From positions 4,094,342 to 4,158,341 of the forward strand of contig JYIP02000007.1 in assembly GCA_001051155.2 (NCBI GenBank): a DNA stretch of 64,000 nt, in the 5' to 3' direction. The stretch is from Chrysoporthe austroafricana (lineage: Eukaryota > Ascomycota > Sordariomycetes > Diaporthales > Cryphonectriaceae). The notes beneath the pieces were generated by a model that did not search any database, had not been told where the DNA came from, and worked only from the letters and a program-made list of their open reading frames with translations. A program made the position numbers and the translations under genes. How positions within the stretch are numbered: the stretch's first letter is position 1; the number at the start of each line of letters is the position of its first letter. This document shows positions 32,778 through 43,388 of the stretch, piece by piece.

Positions 32778-34115
32778 ATGGCTTCATACCAATTAAATGT
32801 CATTAATACAATTAGTTCTCAAAGAGTTGAATACGATGAACTTACTCTGGAGCTCAGATTTGCAAATTTGGCTGCTCTAGACCGAGGGTTTTCGAAGGCC
32901 TGGATTGCACGACGATTGCACCTCTCAATCGTTACATGCAATACAATCAATCGTTAGCAGTAATACCATACGCTTGAATCCAAGCTTCGTCCTTGCCGGC
33001 ATCAAACTACAATAGCTTCTGACAATCAATATACGAGATTTCCAAAACTCCGTCCCTCTTAGAATAGGCGTCCAGATAGACAAAATTACGTTGTGTTGTG
33101 GTGGGCAGTGCAGGGATCTACCGGGGATACACACCCTCTTTGTGTAAGCCTATAAGTAGGTGAAGTTTTAGCTAGAGGCTTTCTTATATTCGAAAGAAAG
33201 CAATTAATATATCGCATTCTTCTCTCTATGTGCCTGAGTAGAAGCGAGACATCGTCGAAGTATGGAAATTCTGTCTGCTGGCCGTGAATTTGCCATAGTC
33301 GTTTCGTCGATAGCCATGCCAGCTAGTTCAACCTGGGCCTTATCCCGACGACGATTCCGACGGCATGCTTCTTCTTATTTATATTTTTATTGCCCTTCCG
33401 TTCTTGACAATCTGACTCGACCGTGGGCATCGTTCTTTTGGCCAGGTCTGGCTCCCTTGTCTGTCTGAACACACGCTTAGGTTGTTCGAGCGTACTGCCC
33501 CGGAAATGGTCGTCGGCATGAGGTGCTGACACCATTTCTGGTTCAACTGAAAAGATGAATGCCAGCTAAAGGTGCGTTTTCAGACAAGCAGCAAGCCATA
33601 TACCTTTGAAACCCTCAAATGTATAGGATAGATAGGGGTTTTTACACTCTTGGGGTCCTCGTCTGGATGACCTGATCTCTGTAAGTCCGCTCCTTTCATA
33701 TTGACTTTTAGCAAATACCGATACTCGGTAATGTATCTTCTCTCAAAGCGTACGTGAACGTACCAATCTAGATAATGGTCTGAGCAGCTGTATAGCAAGG
33801 CGGCCGGTCTAGGTTGATCATTATGGAAAGAGATCCAATCTCTAAATTAAACGGCCATACAGCCAGATAGTACTTGAAAACTCTTCAAGATAGCCTCTTG
33901 TCAATCTATAATAGATTATAGCATTTTCAATAAGACAGCGCTCCTATTTACAAGTATCGTCAAGTGGTTCGTTGTTTTTTTTTTCGGAACGCTATTTCTC
34001 TGATGGACTGGCCGGCACATTCTCCTGACCTGAACCCGATTGAACACGTATGGACAATGCCCAAAGGTGAACTTCATGAGAAGCGAGGTGGTGGATGTAC
34101 ATAGGCATACACGCA
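32778..34115 (+). mobile_element. Tc1/mariner transposon relic
   Basis: The 5' part encodes a transposase-type helix-turn-helix, LTLELRFANLAALDRGFSKA then WIARRLHLS, before a stop near 32955. The 3' part at 33925-34080 retains a degraded second-Asp region followed by MDWPAHSPDLNPIEHVW, the hallmark of Tc1/mariner DDE transposases. Between them ~800 bp shows no transposase sequence and may be an insertion or strongly decayed. Terminal inverted repeats were not found. The element is inactive. Confidence 0.75.
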
Positions 34116-34199
34116 CGCACTCCCGCCGCATGCGCGGCCGCGAGACGTGGCTGTCTCAAGGTAGGTAAGCGCGAAGGCGCCCTAGGGGCACCCCCCGGA

Positions 34200-34352
34200 C
34201 AGGCAGCCGTCCAGGGTTTCTCCACGTCTCCGGCGTGACCCTATATAGACTGTCGGCATGGTGAAATGACGAGAGAGTGATCATGTCATGGTGGTGGTGG
34301 TGTGGTGGTAGGTCCCACCTCCTTCCCTCTCGCGCGCGCACACACACACACA

Positions 34353-34385
<33 letters not shown>

Positions 34386-34440
34386 GCTCGCCCGCCCCGG
34401 AAGGCTGACAGGCCGACAGACACACGAAACCAACAATCTG
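34200..34440 (-). repeat. Repeat pairing with 26.2 kb, with CA tract
   Basis: Reverse-complement counterpart of 26160-26410, sharing GGTGGTGTGGTGGTAGGTCCCACCTCC-like sequence. It carries an expanded (CA)n tract at 34330-34384. ORFs of 75-138 codons here only translate the tract. Confidence 0.65.
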
Positions 34441-35171
34441 CAGCGCACCACGCCAGCACCCGTCGGACCAGCCCAGAAGCGCCCGGGAATGCACTGCACA
34501 GCCCCGTCCCTCGCGGCCCCGAGAGGTGACGAGGGCCCGGGACCGTGGTTCTGCAGCGCTGCGGCGCGACGCGGCCCCTCTCGGGCTGCTTGCTGGGAGA
34601 CAGGCTCTCTTCGCAAAACAATGATAGGGGAGACGCCCCTCCTGGGCGACAAGTTACACCCCCAAGCCCGCGTGCACCGCAACCCTTCCTGTACCACCTA
34701 CCCCCCCGCCCATTGGGACCGCATTGTCGTCGCCCATGGCCCTAGCTCCTGACCATGTTGCGGGTGCGCAGGGCAGATCAACGCCAAGACTGCCAGGAGG
34801 AAGAGGGGGAAGAGGGAATGAGGGAAGAAAGGGACGCCGACAGAAAAGGGAGGGACGAAAGCAGTGGGCAAGATTTCCCTATGCATTTACCGTATCTGGA
34901 GTGCCTAAATACGATTGCAGAGATTTTCTTTCAGGTAATCGGTCCACTCGTCATGTTGGAGGTGAGGGAGGGTTGTGTCGAGCGTCCCCGGGGGGGTGGG
35001 GGGTGAATAATAATATCCAATGCAACCTGGCGGCATTTGCCTGTGCCTAGCTAGCAATCATGTTGAAGAACTCCACAGCCGAGTTGATAAGCGCTATGCT
35101 AATAATGCTAAGGGAACTAACCGCTTAATAGTCAATCTGAACCAAACGAAACCAGGTCTAACCCGTCATCC
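34441..35171. other. Non-genic stretch
   Basis: GC-rich ORFs in sense and antisense without motifs. A long G run lies near 34990. Confidence 0.4.
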
Positions 35172-36914
35172 TTAGCCACCCATATGCGCGATATGGCCCG
35201 GATCCAACCGAGCATCCGCATAACTGTCCAGTACCTCGTCGACAGCTGCCCCGTTGGCTTTATTAGCAGAGGCACCGCTGCCGACGCCGTCTTGGGCCGG
35301 GTTTTGCGCTATGGACGGGTCCAGCAAGGCACTGCTTCTATTAGAGCCAGAGGTTGTGAATGAGCATGATAAGTTCGGCAGACCCTCTGTGTCCGATTCC
35401 TCGCTCAACGAGGCAGTCCCACCAATCTCGTTGTCAAACCACCTTGTGCACTCCTGAGACTCCCTCTCGGCAGGGTCTACGGCCGCTGCGAACTGGCCGT
35501 GTGTATAATACCACTGCGTGCACTCCTCACGGTCCCTCTGGACAGGGTCTATGGCCGCTGCGGACTGGTCGTATTCATCGTACCACCCCGTGCCGCCGTA
35601 GCGCTGTACCTCGACCATGTCTGTACTGTCAAGGTCGCGACTGCGTCGTTCCCATCGCTCTTGATAGTCGTCGTTAGGTTCAGAGTCGGCCTCCTCGTCT
35701 CGGGTCACCTGAGAAGAAGACCGCTTTTTCGAGCCGGTAGGGGTCTCGCCCCTTTCGTCTCGGAAACCCGTAAGCTGTTGCCTATTCATCCATGCAAGCC
35801 TGGGAACCGGACCTGCCGGCTCAGGTGCGATGACCGCAAGGTACCGAAGGGAGTCGGTGTCGACGAAGCTCTGGACAAGTGGAAATATCGATAGGGCGAA
35901 GCGCGCAAAGAGCGCTTCACGGCTGAGAGAGAGCGTCTCTGGCCGGACGGCGACATTGTGGTATGACGGCACAAGCTCGTCATTGCCCTCCTCCAGCACG
36001 TGGACTGCAAGTGCGTACGAGCCAGAGCCCGACGGCTTAGGCACGATCACGAACCGGCCCTTGTCGAAGACAAAATGAAGATCCGACCGCATAGTGACCA
36101 TGTTGGTGGGATCATGAAGGCCACGGGACATACTGCGCGCATATTGGGCCATTGCGTTGTTCCCGAACCATCTCCTCTGAAACGTAGGGACCAGATGGCA
36201 ATCGTTCGTTCCCATACGGGCGGCGCTAATGCAGCAAGATGTCCCCGGTACCGTTGTTGCAGTCGCCCTGGGGTTCGTCTGCGAAGTGACAGGGAGTTGG
36301 TATGGCGACTTCCATTCCGGCGGCAGCTTGCCGTGGGGGAATCGCCAGTCTCGAAAGGAGGGCACGATCGGGTATGGCTTGGCTCGTTCGGAGGGCGCGG
36401 TTGAGGGCGCGGTTGAGGGCGCGGTTGAGGGCGCGGCCGCGGCCGCGGGTGCGGTCGACGTGGAGATCGATGGAGGTGAAGATGAAGCCGGAGACGCGGA
36501 CGCGCCGGCCGCGCGTGCTTGACCAGCTTCGCCAGCCTGATGAAGCGAGACAGGCGGCTCCTCCTCCCGTAGTTGCAGCCAATAATCACCGGGAGCGAGC
36601 AAGCCATCCAATGTATTGGAGTCGACTGGCCGGCTACCAGCTTGGTTGTATGTCAGGTAGGCCCGGTCGAACGCATTGTTCGCGATGATAGCACCGGCAG
36701 TAAGAGCGGTCCGATGGTGAACTCCCTGCCTCCGCTGGGGCTCCTGACCGCTTGAGGTCGTCGGATCGGCGGCGCAGTCGACGGCGGGCAGGTTGAGCAG
36801 GATGTTGACTGGATCATCGCCATAGCCGGGATGCCGTATTCGGACCCGAAGATCTCGAGGGTATGGATCGCTAGGTTGCGGGGAGGAGGCGGGGGGGCGA
36901 ACCAGAGAAGTCAT
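35172..36914 (-). CDS. Fungal HNH-endonuclease-domain protein
   Basis: The open frame extends up to 37145, but I choose the ATG at 36914 (580 residues). The extra 77 codons are compositionally different and contain an AT-rich TATA-like stretch (37101-37110), 187 bp before 36914. After a ~100-residue N-terminal domain comes a Pro/Ala/Ser-Thr linker with a PSTA tandem (162-174). An HNH fold follows at about 226-293: CCISAARMGTNDCHLVPTFQ (His240), DPTNMVTMRSDLHFVFDKGR (Asn271, His280), then FVIVPKP. This order, with the degenerate first pair before HLVP, is typical of the HNH domain expanded in filamentous fungi. The last ~200 residues are acidic and repetitive, with two related ECTQWY / ECTRWF segments. 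It is intact. Substrate and role are unknown. Confidence 0.8.
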   Translation of the reverse strand: MTSLVRPPASSPQPSDPYPRDLRVRIRHPGYGDDPVNILLNLPAVDCAADPTTSSGQEPQRRQGVHHRTALTAGAIIANNAFDRAYLTYNQAGSRPVDSNTLDGLLAPGDYWLQLREEEPPVSLHQAGEAGQARAAGASASPASSSPPSISTSTAPAAAAAPSTAPSTAPSTAPSERAKPYPIVPSFRDWRFPHGKLPPEWKSPYQLPVTSQTNPRATATTVPGTSCCISAARMGTNDCHLVPTFQRRWFGNNAMAQYARSMSRGLHDPTNMVTMRSDLHFVFDKGRFVIVPKPSGSGSYALAVHVLEEGNDELVPSYHNVAVRPETLSLSREALFARFALSIFPLVQSFVDTDSLRYLAVIAPEPAGPVPRLAWMNRQQLTGFRDERGETPTGSKKRSSSQVTRDEEADSEPNDDYQERWERRSRDLDSTDMVEVQRYGGTGWYDEYDQSAAAIDPVQRDREECTQWYYTHGQFAAAVDPAERESQECTRWFDNEIGGTASLSEESDTEGLPNLSCSFTTSGSNRSSALLDPSIAQNPAQDGVGSGASANKANGAAVDEVLDSYADARLDPGHIAHMGG

Positions 36915-37145
36915 TGCATGTTGTGGTTGAAACGGAGAGGAGTTCCGGAATGACGAGGTGGGCGCCGAGATCAGGCAAGCCGCGGCTGGCCAAAACGGCT
37001 TAGGTAAGCAGGAGCACGCGCTGGGCGCGAAGACATCGCTCAGTAAGCTAAATAAGCTGGGTCGTTTACCAAACCAAGTGATCCCGGACGGGAGAGCTGG
37101 ATATATAAAACTGGAGGATTTCCAGTCAAAATAGCATACATTCAT

Positions 37146-37915
37146 TAGTAACTATAAGAGTACGACCTGGACATTGATGATAAGGCGTCTGGGGAGTGGC
37201 ACCTCCACATCCCCCGTGTACTGATGTCAATCTCAACATCCCCGACCGTGGAGGAGCACCTCCGCGCGCCACGTCCGAGCAACAAGTCGGTGGTGCTCTT
37301 CCTCACAGCCCCGGAGAGTGTTCGCACCGGGACGAAGTAGTCATCCAGCGGCTGGCTGGTGGGCCTCGAGCACAGCGTCTTCGTCTTCGACTTCGACGGG
37401 CAAGCGCGGCGACCTCCGCTGGGAGATACGCAGGTGCCTGCAGACCGGGGTGATCCGCCAGCACCGGGCTTGCCCGCGCCCGGCCGCGACGAGCACGAAC
37501 ACCAACTCCCCCGCCGCTGAAGGCCGCCGTGTCTGCCCGCAGTGTGTGAGCGCGCGCAGCGGCCGGTGCGGGGGCGCACCGAGGGTGCGCCCCCACAAAT
37601 ATCACCACCGCCAGCGCGCACGCGATCCAGACCTTTGAATCGCAAGACACGCCGCGCGTACAATCGATGCTGTCCGTCGCCACGCCGCCAATAGGAGGGG
37701 CGACCCCACGCCGTCTCTGCGGCTGTCCTTGACCGCACGGAAGCCCGGCCAACGTCTGCTTGTGGGGGAGGGGAGCGAAACGTTTAGCATATGCGCGAAC
37801 ACACAAGATGCACATGTCGGCGGGGGGGGGGCTGAGGGGGATCGGCGGGGCGACTGGCCTCGCATGCGACAGGCGTCGCGCCGCGTCCACACGCATGCGC
37901 ACACGAAACAAGAGA
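37146..37915. other. GC-rich non-genic stretch
   Basis: All six frames carry long ORFs and none shows domain motifs. Part of a very GC-rich tract extending to about 42.6 kb. Confidence 0.5.
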
Positions 37916-38900
37916 CTCGGAGCGATCGGGGACGATCGGGGACGATCGGGGACGATCGGGGACGCCCGGGGACGCCGCGCTCGGCGACGCCTGACAGCGG
38001 GCTGGGGCGGGGCTGGGGACACTCGACAGGCACTGGGGGAGGCTGGGGGACACATGACAGCAGTCCGGGGATACCTGCGCGAGCTTGGCGAGGCTCGAGG
38101 GCACTTGAAGATATCTGGGGGTGCTTGAAAACACTGCACGGCCGTTTGCGGACACCTGGAGCCGCCTGAACACGCCCGAGGACCCTGGCGGAGGGGCTCG
38201 GCCACACCTGGCGGGCGCTTGGGCACACTTTGCCACACCTGACGACGCTTGCAAACACCGTGAAGACGTCTGGGGATACTTGGGGACACACACGGGCGCG
38301 TGAAAACAGTTTGGGGACGTTTGGGGAGGCAAGGCTCGAAGGCAACCTCAAGACGCCTGGGGAGGATCGGGGAGGCGTGAAGGCAAGGCAAGCCGGAGAT
38401 GTTTGGGGACCTCTGGTGAGGCTCGGGGGTGGTCTGGGCACACCTGGCGACGCTCGAGAACGTCTTGAGACGCTCGCGGACAGCATGGTGAGGCCTGAAC
38501 ACAACCAAGGAACGTTGAGGGGCAGTTGCAAGCAACCCAGCGACGGCGAGGGAGGCTCGGGGACATTGTGAAGAGGCCCGAGCACGGCCAGGGGATCTCT
38601 GGTGAGGCGCAGGGATGTGGGAAGACGTCCGCAGACTTTCGCGAACGTCTGCAAAGTCTCGGGGACAGCATGAGGAGGTCTTGGGACGGTTGAAAACAAC
38701 CCGGTGACGACAAGGGAGGCTCGGGGACAACCGAAACCACCTGGGGACGACGAGGGGACATTAAAGGGCAGTTGAGAACAGCCCTGTGACGACAAGGGCG
38801 GTTGAGAACAATCCGGGACGACGACGGGACGTTGACGACATCGCAAAGACCGTTCGGGGACGACGAGGGACGACGAAACATGCTCGGGAACACTTACCAA
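37916..38900 (-). repeat. Degenerate GGGGAC satellite, copy 2
   Basis: Begins with four exact GATCGGGGAC decamers (37923-37965) and continues as ~900 bp of irregular 20-35-bp units built on GGGGAC, TTGGGGACGTTTGGGGAGGC and CTTGAAGACG words. On the minus strand the words are those of 8.2-8.69 kb. The plus strand is strongly G-rich over C. The 475- and 641-codon minus ORFs spanning it are frame-independent consequences of the repeat. Confidence 0.7.
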
Positions 38901-40229
38901 AGCCTCAAGACACGCAAGCAGCAGCCCCCCACCACCTGCTCGACACGCGCGCGAGGAACCTGGGCGACGGGGTCGGAGAGGAAGAGAAGGTCGACGACCA
39001 AAGAGGAAGGTCGACCGGGGGAACGAAAGCGGCGAGACGACTCCTCGTCCTCCTTGTTCTGCTGCGCCGGCGAGACCATCCCTGGAAGCTTTCATAGCTC
39101 CCCTCCGGGCTTTTGTGCCTCTTTGTGCTCCCGGGCAACGACCCTCCACGGACTGCTTGTACACGCGCGCGAGGGGGACCGGGGCGGCGAAGCCGAAGAG
39201 GGGAGGAGAAGGTTGGCGAGGGAGAGAGAGAAGGTCGGGACGAGGAGGGCAGTGGCAGGGAGGGGAGGAGTACGACGACGACGACGAAGACGAGGAGGAC
39301 AAGTCAGACGCCTCGTCTGGGGCGACGTGCTTGCACGTCTCGTGCCTGGAGGTGCGTGCCGTCAGCCGACTTGCCTCCACGCAGGGACAACGACAGCTCC
39401 GACGAGGGGGACTTACAAGACATCCATGGAACTTGGAGGCTGGAGGCAGTGCCTTGTGTGTGCTGCCTCGCGTGCCTCGCGTGCCTCGCGTGCCTCGCGT
39501 GCCTGGACGTATGCATCTGTCAGCCAACTGCCTTCACACGACGATAACGACGACAACGAGACGCTGCGGTGGGGCTTGACGCACACGGCACTGGGTTCCG
39601 ACAGCGTTCTTGCGCGTCTCCTGTCGCCAGCACGCCTCGAGGTGTACCTTCTCTTCCCGCCGACCGCCCCCCCCCCCCGGGCGGTCGAATGGGAAGAGGG
39701 GGGGGGGGGCAGCTTGCCGGGGCCACACGGCGAAACGACGACCCGCCAGCGGACGGTGGTGCCGTCCCCGGGCGCCAGGGGAGCAGCGCTGGCACGGCCG
39801 TGGACGTTTCGGGAGGGGGAGAGGACGACGTGGCGGGTGGAGGAGGAAGGATGGGTTGGGAGGATCGAGACGAGAGGAGCTGGGAGGTGTCGCCTGGAGA
39901 GGAGCTTGAGACATCGTCAGGGGGTGCAGAGCTCAGAGAAGTCAAGACGAGGGGAGCTTACAGGAGCAGTTGAGACCAGAGGAGCTGGTCCCAATGTCCT
40001 GTGAAGAACAAACAAACAGGACGGGTCGTCAGGAGAGGAGAGGAGCTCGAACGAGCCGTCACGATGAGAGAGGCTGGGAGTTGTCAAGACGAGGGGAGCT
40101 GGGAGGCAAGCAGGCAGGACGAGAGGCACAGTGGGAGGGGCGTGCAGCTGTGTAGACACAATGGGCGATGACATGGCGGGTGGAGAGAGCCCAAGAGAGA
40201 GGACGAGAGGTGTTGAGAGAGAAGATGGG
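38901..40229. other. GC-rich low-complexity stretch
   Basis: Contains a GCCTCGCGTGCCTCGCGTGC decamer array at 39465-39503 and GAC/GAG-rich runs near 39270. Plus ORFs up to 400 codons and minus ORFs up to 641 codons overlap without motifs. Not called as genes. Confidence 0.45.
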
Positions 40230-40429
40230 AGATGTGCAGAGGGAAGACCCACGCGCGAAGCTGGAAGAACCCAAGAACGAAGCTGGGACAACTCACGAGA
40301 CAAGATGGAAGACGCCACGGGCGAAGCTGGAAGAAGCCACGGGCGAAGCCAAGAGCGAACGAAGCTGGGAGAACTCACGAGAGAAGATGGGACGAGGCAC
40401 GCTAAGGACACCAGCCCACCAGGTAGGTG
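40230..40429. repeat. ~35-50-bp tandem units
   Basis: Irregular units carrying GAAGCTGGAAGAA or GAAGCTGGGA and ACTCACGAGA(C/G)AAGATGG recur about four times, leading into the dispersed element. Confidence 0.55.
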
Positions 40430-41170
40430 ATGCCCCCGCAGGCAGCCAGCCGCAAAGGAGGACCGAGCGCCCGCGAGGTGTGATGCCCCGCAGGCAGCTA
40501 CCCGCCAAGGAGGAGGGGGGACGCCTCGCCAGCCCAGGAGGTGTGGTGCTGTGCAGGCAGCTGGTCTCGACAGGGGAGGAGGAGGTGGTGGGTGGCATGC
40601 TGGGGAGACCAGCTCGCAAGGTGGTGATGATGACGCGCTGCAGGCAGCTGGTCTCAGACAGCTGGCCTCAAAGGAGGAGGGCGCGCCCACGGGGTGACGT
40701 GCTGCATGCAAGCTGCTGGCCTGGGAGGAGGAGGGAACCAACACTCACAGGGCGTGATGCCGTCACCAGCTCAGGAGGAGCAATGATCTCCGGGCAGCTG
40801 GTCTCGACAGAGGAAGAGCGAGGGCGTCACCACCTCACAGAGGAAGAGCAAGCGCGTCACCGCCTCACAGAGGAGTGGTGGCCTCCAGGCAGCTGGCCTC
40901 GACAAAGGAAGGGGGAGGACGTCATCAGCCCGCAGAGGAGAGGTGCTCTCCAGGCAGCTGGCAGCGACCAAAGAAGAGCGGGCGCGTCATCAGCCCGCAA
41001 AGAGTGATGCCCAGAGCACGGACTGGTCTGCACAGAGGAGGAGCGCATGCGTCACTGCCAAGTCGTCACCAGTACGCGAGATCACGTGGATTCGGCTATG
41101 GTCGGATGTTCGGCTATGGCCGGACCAAGCTGATGTCGGACCAGGCTGATGGCCGGGCAGGGGCAGCTAT
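40430..41170 (-). repeat. Dispersed GC-rich element, copy C
   Basis: On the minus strand it shows CCAGTCCGTGCTCTG-like and GGAGGAGCGC-like words and many CAGCTGCCTGGAG/GAGACCAGCTGCC units, as in copy A. It ends with three TTCGGCTATGG(T/C)CGGA words at 41090-41125 (plus sense). Its 20+ CAGGCAGCTGG words (plus sense) show the internal repeat clearly. Confidence 0.7.
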
Positions 41171-41185
41171 GAGCTGTGTGTATGC

Positions 41186-41305
41186 TGGCCTTGTCTCCTG
41201 CCTGGCCTTGTCTCCTCCTGCCTGGCCTTGTCTCCTCCTGCCTGGCCTTGTCTCCTCCTGCCTGGCCTTGTCTCCTCCTGCCTGGCCTTGTCTCCTCCTG
41301 CCTCT
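41186..41305. repeat. 20-bp minisatellite
   Basis: Five to six near-perfect copies of TGCCTGGCCTTGTCTCCTCC. Directly adjacent to copy C. Confidence 0.9.
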
Positions 41306-42674
41306 CTGATTTCATCTCTCTTGCCTCCTTCGTCTCCCATGCCTCTTCGACTCTGTCTCTCCCCGGAGTTGTCTCACTCATCTTCCATTGACCCCTTCGG
41401 CTTCGGCTCCCTCGTCTCCCCTCACGAGACAAAGCCACGAGGGAACTCTCCCTTCTCCCTCGTGGCTTGGCCTGCCTCCTCTCTCCCCCGTCGCTTGTTC
41501 TCCTTCCTCTCTCCCTCGTGGTGGTGCGGCCACCCAGCTCCCTCTCCCGGCCTGGCCAGCCTCCTCTCCTGGCCCAGCCAGCCTGGGCGCCTGGCCCAGC
41601 CAGCCTCGGCGCCCCGGCTGGGTCGGGAGCCCACCCAGCCTGCACTGCCCGCTCAGGGCGGGCTCCCGCCGGCGCCGGCAAGCTACGAGCCGAAGCAAAG
41701 CCAGCTCGCACTGGCATCGGTGTTGTGCGTATGCCCCTCCCCCTCCAAGCGTACTGACAGCCCGTGCTGTCTATACCCGTGGCCAGGCCGTGCTGACGCG
41801 TCGACCAACAGGCTGCGTCGTCGATCTTGGCGGCCACCGCGGTCTCCCAGGTGAGACCGTGGCTTGCCAAGATCGGCAAGCTGCGAGTCGAAGCAAAGCC
41901 AGCTCGCACTGTCACCGGCAAGTCTTGTTGTATGGCCCCGTCTCCGGCCGCACTGGCGACCTGCGACCGAGCCGCGCTGACGTGTCAACCCAACAGGACG
42001 CGTCGACCCCGGCGCTCGCCGCCGGTGCCCGACGGCACAAACAACAGAATACTGGAAGCACTGGCAACCGCCCGGAAGAAGGGGCAACAAGATCTTCGCC
42101 TGGGGAGCGGCGCCATGCTCGCCGCCGAAAGGGCGGCGACACCACAAAAGTCGACCAGGCATGGTCCCCATGATGCCGACCCCAGGGCATCATGGGGCCC
42201 GCACACAACCACCGCATCGCCATGTCTTGGGGGGCGTCGAGGCCCCCGGGCCGCCATGTCCCCGGGCATCGGCGCGCCCAGGCCGCCATGTCCGCGGGTC
42301 TCGACGCCCCCGCGCCCCCGTGCCTCGACGTCTGCGCGGCCCTTCTCCGCGCCCCAAGAACCCCGCGGGCGACGGAGAAGACCTGGCAGCAGCGCCGCTG
42401 CAGAGCGCCGCTGCCGAGGCGGCGGGGGGGGGGTGGTTTCTGCTGATCCTGTACCACGTCGTGGTCACTGGACCACGTCATGGTCACCGACCACACCGCC
42501 AGAGCCTCAGCCGCACGCGAAAGTCCGCTGAAAATACCCCTTCCATTGCCTTCGACGATGACCTCGGACAAGCTGGGAACCTGAAGATGGCGTCTCGGTT
42601 TCTTCAACCAGACTCTGCTGTACAGCAAGGCTATTATGAAAGAGGCAAAGGGCATCAACGCGAGCCTGGCGGCG
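41306..42674. other. GC-rich stretch with internal direct repeat
   Basis: Includes a duplicated ~50-bp block, CGAAGCAAAGCCAGCTCGCA, at 41690-41735 and 41890-41930. Long overlapping ORFs on both strands (for example 41388-42173 plus, 41082-41921 minus) have no domain motif. Confidence 0.5.
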
Positions 42675-42855
42675 AGGGGGCGTGTGCGGGGCCCCAGCCG
42701 CGCACAAGATGAGGCGCACCGCGACGATGAACAAGCATACGAACTGGCGCATCCAGTTCCGCCGCTGTCGGCCGTTATTTATTGTGTTGGCTTGACCGCG
42801 TGGGGAGGACGGGTCTGGGCATGACCCGTGTGTGGGGGTGGGCGAGGGTGCATTG
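42675..42855 (+). repeat. ~180-bp direct repeat, left copy
   Basis: From CGAGGGGGCGTGTGCGG through GCGCACAAGATGAGGCGCAC and GGGGAGGACGGGTCTGG to GGTGGGCGAG. It matches 48709-48887 in the same orientation at roughly 80% identity. The repeat may be a solo terminal repeat or a boundary of a larger insertion. Confidence 0.8.
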
Positions 42856-43361
42856 TTGTTTTCAGAGTCGAATTTAATCTACGTGTTCTCGCGCATCAAG
42901 TCTTGAGACATACCATCGTGACATGCCTCGACAAGCCGTCGTGGTTATTCCTCGACATCGTGAAAAGTGGACTTGAGGTCGAAATAAGGTTGAAGGGAGG
43001 TACCGGCAGGCAGTAGCTATATGAGTCAGCGGGACGGCAGTGAAAGGCTGTTGCTTAGCCGCGACTCGGCTGCCAAAACTGGCTTAGTGTATTTATTTGC
43101 TTCCCTACTTGGCTAGAACGCTGGCAAATGAGAATTCTCGTGAACATCCTCTGGGCTCAATCGCATCAGCTCAATAGATCCACCGCCAGCTCTCTTGCTA
43201 GAGCCACCCGCCGGCAACTAGCAAGATGAAGCGCAAGGTGACTGGTGAAGGCTCTGAGAGCCGGGAGAGGCGTTTGGTGACGTTTCAGCCTCAGGGTTGG
43301 TCCGGCTGGTTATTAGTAAGTCTGAACGCTAACGCTAAACGGGGTAAGGGGGCGTTGCCAG
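42856..43361. other. Upstream region of nuclease gene
   Basis: About 500 bp without a supported gene between the direct repeat and the PD-(D/E)XK gene. No clear TATA box recognised. Confidence 0.35.
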
Positions 43362-43388
43362 GTGAACAGTCCCCGCCAACCCAGCGAC

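Noticed and set aside
37602..39527. 641-codon minus ORF, with a 475-codon minus ORF in another frame (37303-38730) and a 400-codon plus ORF (38802-40004)
   Set aside because: Several frames and both strands are open at once over a GC-rich tandem repeat. The translations are Ser/Arg/Pro repeats without any domain, so they are compositional artefacts.
41186..41305. CRISPR-like array of 20-bp repeats
   Set aside because: The units are contiguous without spacers, and this is a fungal nuclear genome.
41082..42658. Overlapping 208-279-codon ORFs on both strands
   Set aside because: GC-rich low-complexity DNA with no motif and no preferred strand.
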